Shown here piece after piece: positions 9,394 through 50,371 of a DNA stretch of 64,000 nt. Position 1 is the first letter of the stretch; the number at the start of each line of letters is the position of its first letter. The stretch comes from Mesorhabditis belari (taxonomy: Eukaryota > Nematoda > Chromadorea > Rhabditida > Rhabditidae). The notes under the pieces were generated by a model that saw nothing but the letters and a program-made list of their open reading frames with translations, was not told the origin of the DNA and ran no database searches. The translations under genes were made by a program, and so were the position numbers. The DNA lies in the NCBI GenBank assembly GCA_958450365.1, contig CAUEEP010000871.1, forward strand, positions 186,001-250,000. The letters are read 5' to 3'.

Positions 9394-11245
9394 TGACAAA
9401 GAAGCAAAATATCCGAAGCGTCAAAAGCCGACCAATCAACGAGAGGAGGCACGAAAAGTTGCGACTCCCACCGCTCCCGCAACTCCGAAAAGAGCCGCCC
9501 GGCCAGCTGCCAATGCTAGAGAAGAGGTACTTTTTGCGTTTTAAGTTGAGTTTGTAAGTTAAAAGGTTTCAAGTCTTAAATTGAGTTCTTAAATTTTCTT
9601 TGCTTAGCTCAAGCTTAGGCTGTTTTTAATCATATACCTTATTTGCCGCTAATGTGTTCGTTTTCAGGTAGAGAAATGGTGCAAGACGTGTCTGGACAAA
9701 GGTGTGACTGGATTGCGAGACGAGTTTGCTCGCGAGATCAAACGCTACGTGCCAGCCGACATGCAATTTGAAGCATTCAAGGTCAACCATCCAGCCGGTC
9801 GGAATCGGTTTGTTTATTATTCGCTTGCCATTGACATTTTTGCTTTTAGTTATCAAGATGTGCCTTGCCAGGACAAAGGCCGAATCATTCTGAAGCCTCC
9901 CGCCCCATGTGACTACATCCATGCAAACTATGTGGCGACGCCGATGAGTGACAAGCGCTTCATTTGCACCCAAGGACCCCTCGACAACACCCTGATCGAC
10001 TTTTGGCACATGATCATTCAGGTTTGTTTATCGTTTTGTGGTTCTTTTCCAATATCGGGGGTGGTAATTTTTTTTCAAATTTTCGTTCTCATTTTTGCTT
10101 ATTCTCATTTCCCGTTTGTTTTTTCAATTTCTTATTGTCGAAAACATCATTTTTTTTCTTTTTAGGGCGAGATGCGTTTCATTTTAATGTTGGATTTTTA
10201 ATTTCTAACTAATGTTTTAATTTTAGAATATAATATTATAATTTAATATTAGATTTAAAAAGCATTGACTTATTAAATTCGATCGAAACCTTAGATTTGG
10301 AAAAAAATTTACCACCGCCGATATTGGAAAAGGAGCGTTTTGTTTATACTTTAGTTTGACTTATTGCTTTAGGAAGAAACTGACTCGATCATCATGCTTT
10401 GCAACGTGATCGAGAAAGGATTGCTGAAATGTGCGCAGTACTGGCCAAACGATGTGAACACCAGTGTCAAGCCGTCCGACAACATCGAAGTGGTCAACGT
10501 CGAGCAACGTATGATGATGGCCGATGATCAGAGCATTCGTCTTTGCGTGCTCAAGATGAAATGGGACTTTGGCACGCCGCAGGAGCGCGAGGTGTGTGAG
10601 CGTTTTAATATTTACTGCTAATTCTCTATGCTTACTATTAGTTAGATTAGTTTAGTGGAATTTAACAATCATCTTTATTCTTTTTTGTTTAGGTTCGTCA
10701 CTACCAATGGATTGATTGGCCCGATCGCGGCGTTCCAGTTATTAAAGGACACACTCCCACCGAGCTGCTTTCGCGTGTTCGCGGAACCAAGAAGCCAATT
10801 GTTGTTCACTGCTCAGCTGGAATTGGCCGTACGGGTACGTGGTTTTGATCCATCAATTTTTCAATGACAAGTTGACATTGTGGGTTGGCATTTCTCAATT
10901 GTTTTGTTTAGGAACGATCGTTGCCATCGAGTACACCCTGGAGCGTCTTCTGATCGGATTGCCGACTCTTGACATGGATAAGTTGCTCAAAGAAGTCCGC
11001 GATCAGCGCCCCTACACTATTCAAAATGATGCCGTATGCTTCTAAATTTTTCCCCAATTTCATACTTTTAGCAATACCTTTACATTCATCGTGTGCTGCT
11101 CAATTACTTTATCGTCAAATACAAACATGAGGTGGGAATGCTTTTGATGGTTGTATTACATTTAATTTTTAAGGGTTTACGTGCCAAGGACGTGATGGAG
11201 AAGTATGACCGCTTTGTGGTCGATTACGAGAAAGCGACCGCTTGA
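9394..11245 (+). CDS. Protein tyrosine phosphatase, single classical PTP domain (5' exon missing)
   Basis: Exons 9394-9526, 9668-9807, 9850-10021, 10373-10591, 10693-10834, 10912-11033, 11072-11131 and 11174-11245 join in phase to 352 residues. A basic, Pro/Thr/Lys-rich N-terminal stretch precedes the domain. All key elements are present: pTyr loop RNRYQDVPC, WPD loop WPDRGVP, P-loop [10 protein letters not shown] with the catalytic Cys codon at 10810-10812, and Q-loop TIQNDAQY. It should therefore be an active enzyme removing phosphate from phosphotyrosine. The length and lack of membrane segments suggest a cytosolic member of the expanded nematode PTP family (many act in the germ line); the exact orthologue is unclear. 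The first visible exon has no ATG and starts two bases into a codon, so the true 5' exon lies upstream, beyond or within the Merlin element. AATAAA is at 11347-11352. Confidence 0.9.
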
Positions 11246-11639
11246 AAGAAGAATTGATTTGTGAAGAGAGACGTCAATTCGAAAATATTTTTTATCAAAA
11301 AATGTCTGTAGAAATTTTTGTGATTTACTGGTAAAGGATGTCTTTGAATAAACAGTCAATGGTCTTTTAGCGTAAATGAAAATGATTCGCTCATAACTAT
11401 GCAGGTTAATACCCAGGTAATAAGTTTGGATGTCATGTTCTTTTGATGATTAAGTTATGAAAAGTAATTTTGCCCTCTGAAAATTAAAAAAATACATTGA
11501 ACTTTCGCCTACGGCATAACTAACACTTAGAATTTTTCAATTGCTTGTCTAACTTGTCTTCCACGTTACACAAGTAATGTAACTTGTAGTTTTTGCTGCA
11601 AATCAGACGATCTGACAATAGGCAACTTTATCTTCATTG

Positions 11640-11960
11640 AAACCATTTATTCGCAAAAAAAATATTCAGACGAAGTTCAATATGGCTTCGCCATATTGAA
11701 AGGCAAAATATGGCAAAGTGCTACTTTTTTCTTTCTGTGCGTGTTATTTTGTGTGGATACACAAGAAAAGGCTAATGCGTTTTTTAAAATGCATTAGCTA
11801 TTATTTCAGCAAACCACCGTTATTCATCTACCAATTTTCATTCGATCAACCGAATTTTGGGTATTATTCGATGAGGAATCACAAGGCTCGGTCAATGATA
11901 CAAAAATTAGGCTAATCGAATGGAAAATGGCGGGCAGATTACGTTAATTTTCTAAAATTG
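11640..11960. repeat. Hairpin plus GCGGGCAGATTACG-family MITE
   Basis: A short hairpin TTCAATATGGC/GCCATATTGAA (about 11676-11701) is followed by an inverted-repeat element (about 11815-11948) with CATTCGATCAACC...GGCTAATCGAATGG and GATGAGGAATCACAAGGCTC in the centre. Copies of this family occur at 14545-14690, 23090-23170, 35560-35768 and 45270-45382. Confidence 0.55.
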
Positions 11961-12419
11961 GTGCGTTTTGAGTTTTTCTAAAAATGTTTTTAGAAAACTT
12001 ATTGGCTGAGAAGAACGACTATACTCAAGGTGGGGTATGTTTGATGCGGTTGTCCAGGTTTCAGAATCCAGCTCTTGTCCTTGCATTTTTTTCCTGTTGA
12101 ACACACTGTATAAACTCAAATAACTTCGGTATCAATCAACTGGATATTCTTGAATCATTTGGGAAACTTTTTCTGGGATATGGAGCCTCTTTCGGTAGAC
12201 TTGTTAACTTTATATTGCAACTCGTGTGAAGCCTTTGCAGCTCGCGTTTCAAAACAAAACTACACTCAAACATTGATCCAATCGGACGAGAGTTTTCCCC
12301 CTAAAAGCCGCTTTTAACGAGCCTTTTCTCCTCGATCGCGAAAACTTCAGCCAAATTTCAATCTGTTATTTTCCTTGTCTATTGATTCCTACCTAAAACA
12401 GTTGATCTAAATTTTCACA
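11961..12419. promoter_or_regulatory. Likely 5' flank of the small secreted gene
   Basis: No coding frame. The last 180 bases are pyrimidine-rich on the plus strand (TTTTCCCCCTAAAAG, TTTTCTCCTCGATCG), as in nematode promoters. No clear TATA box. Confidence 0.25.
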
Positions 12420-13677
12420 ATGTCACGGTATTCATTGCTACTTCTTAGCCTCATTGGTAATACTTGGTAAAATTTGAATCCAAGAATTTTTCAGTGACTT
12501 TGGCTTTGTCAGAAAATCCACCACCGACTGGTGAAACAAAAACGGATGAAAGTAAGAGAAGCTAGACAAAACAAACGTTATGGTTGGCTCGCTAAAAACC
12601 AGGAATCAAAAAATGCTGTGTTTCAAATTGAATTCTATCAGAGCTTAAAGGAAATTCCATATAATGTTCCATATAATGGTCCATATAATGGTCCATATAA
12701 CGATCTTTCTTTAAAATTCGTTTTCACTTGCTTAAACTGAATAGTTTTTATTTTCTCAGTACTGGGGTAAAAAAAGAAGAACGATACTTTTATCTTGAAA
12801 TTTTTAACTCTCTGATTTCAACTTTATTGGCATCTGAGCTAAAAGGAAAAATCGATTTACGATTTTGCGTGGTTTCCATTCAAACAATTCTTACTTCAAG
12901 CAAAAGATATTCAGCTATTCAGCCAATGCTGTTTATTTTCACATACTGTAGGCAATAAACTGATCTATTACAGTATCTTTAATGACATTACCTTTACATT
13001 TTTCCAGAAACATCACAATCTCCTAAACCAAGCAACGATCAACCTAAAGTCACAACGGGAAAAGAGGTTTGTTTTTTCGAAAACAGAACACATACAGTAT
13101 CCTTTCAGTGTCTAATAATCTGTATTATGCTATAATTAAGATCTTTATTTGATTACTCATATCCTAAACCTTTTCAGTTGAACGCCGAGCCAAAAGTTGA
13201 TGTCATCGAAGAGAAAGCCGATGATGGGACAGACGTGAAAAAAGTGGAGATCACCTCGAAAAGTTGGTTTCAAATTAGCTTTTAATTGTACTTTTAAATG
13301 CAAGTTTTGTGAAAATTCGTAAATTTGGCATTTCTTGAAAACCAGTTTTTGAATCGTTCTGAAAATTTGGATATAAGCTTTGATTTTTGATTCTCTACCA
13401 CTTTTCCATTGACACCAAAATGGGTTTCTTTTGAAGAAAGTGCTCAAACTGTCACATATGACAATAGCCGGCAGTTTTCAATTCACCAACCCAATAGAAA
13501 TTTTTTTGGTGGCGGCATCATTTTTAAATAACGTTTCGCAAAAAAAAAATTGTAAAGATTTATGCACCAAGCCCAATATCGCAATAATTTAATCAAATTT
13601 CAGATCTTGGCACTCACACAATCACCGTTGGCGAGAACTCGATCAAAATCCAATCGAAAACCGTTTTTAAGAAATAA
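12420..13677 (+). CDS. Small secreted protein, unknown function
   Basis: Exons 12420-12456, 12495-12551, 13008-13066, 13178-13262 and 13604-13677 join in phase to 103 residues. Residues 1-18 form a signal peptide (MSRYSLLLLSLIV...LALS). The mature part is polar, with Pro, Thr, Lys and Glu in front (PPPTGETKTDE, SPKPSNDQPKVTTGKE) and a last exon LGTHTITVGENSIKIQSKTV that alternates like a beta strand. No cysteines, no known domain. Intron 4 uses donor GTTGGT and contains a mariner-like element end (13270-13493). Intron 2 has four 12-bp tandem units of CCATATAATGGT at about 12657-12704. Confidence 0.7.
13270..13493 (-). repeat. Partial TTGGGTTGG mariner-derived element in an intron
   Basis: Ends in CACCAACCCAATA and matches, inverted, the first about 220 bases of the element at 55605-56125 (shared TTGACACCAAAATGGGTTTC). 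Only one end is present. Confidence 0.6.
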
Positions 13678-13679
13678 AT

Positions 13680-15690
13680 CTATCTGATTTTGTTGATTTT
13701 GCAGAGCTGAACACTGAAAATATCAAATTCATCAAATGTTATGCTCAAAAAACAAGGAAATGGCATCATATTCGTCGCGAATGGGAAAAGAAAAACGGAA
13801 AAAAAGGAAAAAAGGAAAAAGGACGACCTGTTTTCGTTTTGATTGAAGAAATATTGGAGGCATACAAAAGTGCGAAAAGGTTGGCAAGGAGGAGACGGGT
13901 TCTTCCCTCTTCCATCCATACATTACATCCTTTTCTCTTTCGAAACAACAACTCGGGTTTTCCTTTTTCTATATTCATTGGCAACAGATCATGTTTATTT
14001 AACTCTTGCTATTACTTATGTAACTGTAAAATGTGTGTTTCAAATTTAGTGACTTTTTATAGTCAAAGGTATGTAGTGTATTCATGTAGAATGCTTGTGA
14101 TTGCTTATAACTGCTTATAACTTATAAAAAGACTCTTTTTTCTACTAAAAAAGTGCAAATTATTTTTCTTTCCATAAAATGAGCTTCAAAGGATCCTAAA
14201 AATAGGAAAAAGAAAGCGAATTTCGTCGAAAACAAAAAAAGTATGCAGTGCGCAGTGGTGATTCATAAACTGACGGGATTGATTTGATTGATTCATTTTT
14301 ATTTATTATCGATATCTCGCTCTCGAATTTTCAACTCTAAAACTGTGATATGAACTAGATGCTCTTGGTTAGTGGATATTCTGAAATTCCCTCAAAAACT
14401 ATCCTACTCCAGTTGCCCTTTAAACTTAAAGACGATTGGAGAAATTTCTGAGATGACTTTTAGAAACTTCTTTCGAATAGAAACAATGATACATAAGCTT
14501 TTGAAAGTGTTAACGTTTTCTAAAAGACACCAATTTTATGAGCACGTAATCCACCCGGCAGTTTTCATATGATCAGTCCAATTTTGGTATCTTTGATGAA
14601 GGGATCACAAGGCTCAAGTCAATGATACAAAGATTGGGCTAGTCAAAAGAAAAACTGGAGGTTTAAGTCTTACGATAGCTTTTCCTAACACATTCGCGAC
14701 GATACGACCCGTGGGACATACCTGCATTTGTAGCAAGGATTTGTAAAAGTTGAAACACTCATATTTTTGATGAATCTTTAAGAAGAATCGCAGATCATCC
14801 AATTAATTCGTTATCCAATGGTCTAATAGACAGAAAATTGAAACTGAATTTGAATGATCTTTGTTCCTTTGCTTAGCCCTTTGTTTCCCCTTATTCCTTT
14901 GTTTAGTATACTTTTACTTTTTCAGTATTATACATTGCGTTATTGCGTTATTGTTATTGCGCGTTGAAATGCCTCAAAAAACGTATTTCTAAATATTAAT
15001 GCAAAGAAATTTTTTCTTACTTTTCAACACATGTTTTCTGATCTTTCTATCTCTTTTAATGAATTCATTTATTGTCTATACTTTAAACATTATCTAAAAA
15101 TAGATTTACGCTGTCGGCTTGGTGGGATCTCAAAGGGATGATACAGGGTGCGCCATACACTACTGGACAATGAAATATCGTATTTGAAAAAAAGTTCGTC
15201 ACTTTCGCGCGTCTGTAACTCCCTTGTCTTTACCGTATTTCTAAATATTAATATTACCATTGTGTAGCCCTTGAAAAGAGCTTTCAGAAAATGGAGGCTC
15301 TTTTATTAGAGTTTTTATTGCTAAAGCATGCAGCATTATTACAAAACTTGAAATAACAATAAAATCCTAAGCTAGTATCCATCTATTTTGTATAAGAAGA
15401 GAATTTAGCCAACAAGACCCCACAGCACCCCCCCCCCGGGGCGGGGGGCCCCCCCCCCTCTCCCCCCCCCCCCCCAAAAATTTCCCCTGGGCTGTTATTT
15501 GTTGTTTTTTTGGTTGATTTTGGTATTGTTTTTTTTTAACTCCTTGCTCTTTCAAAATGTCTAGTTTCAATTTCAGGTGTAATGCCGCGCCCTATTTATT
15601 TAGACGACCTATTTAGTTTTGTTTTACGATTATCTTGCTTCAAAAATACAAAAGTTCAAATTCAATATTGAAGTAAGGATTAAGATAGTA
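13680..15690. other. Intergenic, repeats only
   Basis: Low-complexity A/G-rich stretch (13790-13830), a decayed MITE of the GATTACG family (14545-14690), a lone end like that of the DD37D mariner (TACAGGGTGCGCCATA at about 15143), and the C/G run at 15424-15476. The open frames here show no splice support or domain and overlap on both strands. Confidence 0.5.
15424..15476. repeat. Homopolymeric C/G run
   Basis: About 50 bases of almost pure C with one central G block. Such a run can form G-quadruplex/i-motif structures, but is also a place where sequencing or assembly fails. The rest of the region is strongly AT-rich. Confidence 0.6.
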
Positions 15691-15694
15691 AAAA

Positions 15695-16081
15695 AGAAAC
15701 ATATCCAATCTTTTCTTTTTTCATTCTCATTCCCATTTCCTTTCCCTCGATTCGTCCTTCAAAATTTGGTTCAAAACCGCTCCATTTCTCTCTCTCTCTC
15801 TTTTTCCTTCCTTTTCTCCACCTCGATCTCCATTTTGCGAGAGCTAAATCATGGGTTATTGATTGGTTTTTTTGGTTTTTTTCGATACAAAAAGATACCT
15901 GTACTCTTTCTATTGACACTTTTAAATCAGAGAACTTTTTGCTGAATGATTTGCACAAAATTTTACAAATCTTTCAAATCTTTTAAATCTTTCAACTCTT
16001 TCAAAGCTTTCATCTCTTTCAAAGCTTTCAACTCTTTCAAAGCTTTCAAATCTTTTCAAATCTTTTCAAATCGATTTTCAG
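15695..16081 (+). promoter_or_regulatory. Candidate promoter and 5' leader of the MLK gene
   Basis: Pyrimidine-rich blocks (TTTTCTTTTTTCATTCTC, then a CTCTCTCTCTCT run at 15787-15800) resemble nematode T-block/GAGA core promoters. A 9-bp tandem array of CTTTCAAAG/CTTTCAACT (15957-16075) leads straight into the acceptor TTTTCAG at 16081, five bases before the start codon. The acceptor could serve trans-splicing or a 5' UTR intron. Confidence 0.35.
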
Positions 16082-16085
16082 ATTC

Positions 16086-46969
<30,884 letters not shown>

Positions 46970-47075
46970 GAATTGAAAAATTTGCATATCTTCCCGAAAA
47001 TTTGCATTTATTCACATGTAAAAATTCCCTTTCTATCCTTTTTTTTAGTTTATTTCGTTTTCTTTTCCCTTTTTG

Positions 47076-47135
47076 TAAATTGTTTACAAATTGCTTACAA
47101 ATTGTTTACAAATTGCTTACAAATTGCTTACAAAT
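47076..47135. repeat. 11-bp tandem repeat in the MLK 3' flank
   Basis: Five units of AAATTGCTTAC/AAATTGTTTAC. If transcribed it lies about 110 bases into the MLK 3' UTR. I see no clear AATAAA close behind the stop. Confidence 0.75.
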
Positions 47136-47339
47136 TTAAATGTTTCAAAGTGGTTAATGTCTTTTCCATGTTGCCCAAGCTAATCTTATTTCTTTTTCTG
47201 ATTGCCCACAGTGTATTCTTTGAAAGAAATCATCTAGTTGTACGATTTTTTTATCGTAACTGTTTAGTGGGTTTTGTAAAACCTGGTACTGTAAAGCCAT
47301 TAGTACATCGAAATCTAGTATTAGTACTAGCAACTAGAC

Positions 47340-47701
47340 GAACTACAAAATGACGAACTATCAAACAAAAAACGGTCGTAACTTTCTTCCCGTTAAACAT
47401 TTTTCTGTAAAATTTTTACAGCACAAGTTTCAAGTGGATTTATATAGAGTACGAGACACAACTCGATGTCAAAAACTCTATAAAATGTTTTATACTCTGT
47501 TTTGTACTCTATGTTTTATACTCTATAAAAAGCAACTCGAAACTTGTGATCTTTATATTATTACTGCACAAATTTCTTTTCATTCGATAGCTCTTGAGTT
47601 CCGCTATCTTTTGGTAAAAAATTTACAGAAAAATGTTTAACGGGAAGAAAGTTACGACCGTTTTTGGTCTGATAGTTTTGTAGTTCGTCATTTTGTAGTT
47701 T
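47340..47701. repeat. Palindromic element downstream of MLK gene
   Basis: Arms of about 70 bp: ACTACAAAATGACGAACTAT and its complement, with AACGGTCGTAACTTTCTTCC inside each. The inner core is a repeat of TATACTCT/TTTATACTCTAT. Confidence 0.65.
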
Positions 47702-49300
47702 ATAGGCGCCTTTGTCTACTAACAGCTGGCCTAGCTCTATGTTAAACAGTTCTAATCGATTTTTAAGAACAAAGTTGGCAAAAAAAGGTCAAGCCAAAGC
47801 CAAAGCTAAGCCAAAGCCAAGCCAAAACCAATGGCTTTCAACTGGCCAACCCTTGGAGTTGCAAGCTAGGCAATTGCTTTGCCGATTCCAGCCGATACCA
47901 GCGACTCTTTTGAGTCTGGCTTGCAGTAAAGCGAGAAACCAGGCCAGAATCGGGCTTCTGAGCTGTCCCTGGACTAGAAAAGTTACGTTTAGACCAGTCC
48001 TAGATCAATCTAACGGCTAATCTAGTATCAAAGGCATTGAGCTGGTTACAAGCTCAAGTTTTGGCACAATACAGTGCAACTGGAGAGAGAAAAATACAAT
48101 TTTTGATCTAGTACAATCTCGAACCAGTGCCAGAGTGCTTCACCTACAAAACCAATGAAAATTTCGTGTTCAAAAAGAGCTTGTACAAACCTAGTTACTT
48201 GAATGGTTACGGTAAACTTTCGAATCTTTTAGTAAAACTATCTTTACAGTAAATCTTTAAAAGCTTTAGTCATTTTGTGTGCCTTTTCGTCAAAACACTA
48301 GGAAAAGTAATCTTTTGTAAAAAAAAACTAATTTTTTGTATTAAGTGTTTTTCGCTTTTCTGGAATTTCTTTTGTGTTCACTAGTCGTTGATGTTAAAAT
48401 CAAGTCCAATCTTGGAAAATTACAAAAATTCACTTTAATTTGTAAATAGATAGACAAAATTGTTGTGTTTTTCCCTTTTTTTTTTCGAATGTCTTTCCCG
48501 GAAAATTTCCTTCTTTTTTTTTCATGATTTAATTTGCTGTATTTCAAATAAAAGTGACGTAGTTAATGAAAAAAATTGAAATAAAAAAGTAAAAAAAAGA
48601 AATAAAGTTGAGAAACACAAGTGGGCAACGGAAAGGACGACGATTACGATGAAAAACGTTCGAGTTTCTCTCAATAGAACCAACTTTTGATGTTCTGTTT
48701 CAAAAAGAAATGATGGTTTTTTGGGCAATGAATAAGTCAAAGTTTTTGTCGATCGTTCTTTCGTACCAGATGAACCATTAACGAACCTGTAAAGAAATCT
48801 TCTTTGCGTGCTTGGTACTCTTCACTCAAGACACGTTATTTCTTGTTTCGAGCAATCTGATCTCACTTCAACTAAAACACTTTATTCAATAGCCGACTGA
48901 CTCGGAATTTTTCGGCTTTTCTTGAGTTTCGGGCTCTCACTTGAGCAATTTTCACACAAAATCGACAATTGAATTAAAAGCGACGATAAAAACAGAAACA
49001 ATTTCGTCCTAATTAGAACACAACTTTCACACGAATAATAAAAAGGAAAGCAGAAAAAATAATAAAAAGAAAAAACATCAAATAAACAACCGTTGCCTTA
49101 TCGAGGCTTTAACACAAGGTATTCAGCTAACAAGCTACAAAACAATAAATGATTTGCGGCGCGAAATCGAATGAAGGCGCACGGATTTCCGCAATATTTA
49201 TCCAATTTTTAGGCTGTCAGAATTAGGTAACTTTTTAGTGGCTATTCACCACAGAACCACCTTCTAATGCTTTAACGGTCTACTACGACAGTTCGTTTGG
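47702..49300. other. Intergenic, no gene seen
   Basis: Contains a short AAGCCAAAGCC array (47788-47832) and AT-rich sequence. Frames here lack splice context, domains or composition of coding DNA. Confidence 0.5.
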
Positions 49301-50181
49301 TATCCATTTTCGTGAATGTCTTAAAGTGTAAAATTGTATTCTCTTTTGTTCAAAATCAGCTTTTTTAAGTGCAAAAAGATCTTGAATCATGAGCAGATCA
49401 AAGATCTTTTTTTGTCTTTCGAACGTGTTATCAGAAAATCCGCTTTCAGTGATGACTTTTCGCTTTCAGTGAGTTTTCAGTAATGACTTTTCGGAAAGAG
49501 TTTAGTTTACTGATAAACATTTTGCTTTTCAACAACATTTAAAGAACTTTTTTTATGATTTTTTTATGATTCACGGACGGACGGACGGATGGACAGACAG
49601 ACAGCCCTCAATTATATATAGTAGATATTTTGTCTCTGTTTTTTTGGGAGTTTTAGGAAAAATAGGAAAAAGAAAGAACACAAAAACTTTGGTATATAGC
49701 CAAATTCTCAGAACAATCTATTCACGCAGTTTCTTTATAGGACTTTTTATCGAATTCCTGCGAAAAACTAGTTTTTTTCCACTCGAATTTTGCTTGAAAA
49801 CAGACCAAAATCGACTTGAAATGATAGAAAACTGAATGCAAAACATCTTCTATTTGATCGTCTATTTGAAGTAAACCGTAGGTCAATTGATGGACTTATT
49901 CATTTCTAAGTATTTGAAATCCATTCTCGTGAATGTCTTAAAGTGTAAAATTGTATTCTCTTTTGTTCAAAATCAGCTTTTTTAAGTGCAAAAAGATCCT
50001 GAATCATGAGCAGATCAAAGATCTTTTTTTGTCTTTCGAACGTGTTATCAGAAAATCCGCTTTCAGTGATGACTTTTCGCTTTCAGTGAGTTTTCAGTGA
50101 TGACTTTTCGGAAAGAGTTTAGTTTACTGATAAACATTTTGCTTTTCAACAACATTTAAAGAACTTTTTTATGATTTTTCA
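49301..50181. repeat. 260-bp direct repeats flanking an inserted dispersed repeat
   Basis: 49301-49565 and 49922-50181 are nearly identical (AAAGTGTAAAATTGTATTCT; GAACGTGTTATCAGAAAATC). Between them sits the GGAC-tract plus TCAATTATATATAGTAGAT repeat also seen at 43.7-44.1 kb. Confidence 0.75.
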
Positions 50182-50371
50182 GTGAAACCAAAGAAACTTA
50201 ACGTTTTGGATTAGAAATTGGATTGTTGAATTGGAATTGGATTGAAATGGAAAACGTATTGGATTAGAAAAGCGTTTTCTTATGGCTTTTTGTTTTAGTG
50301 TCAAAATTTACTAACATTTTTATTTTATAAATAAATTTTCATCAATAACTTTTTTGAAATTAATGTTTTAG

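Noticed and set aside
15619..15958. Frames on both strands upstream of the MLK gene
   Set aside because: C/T-rich promoter-like DNA; Phe/Ser or Lys/Arg-rich translations are artefacts.
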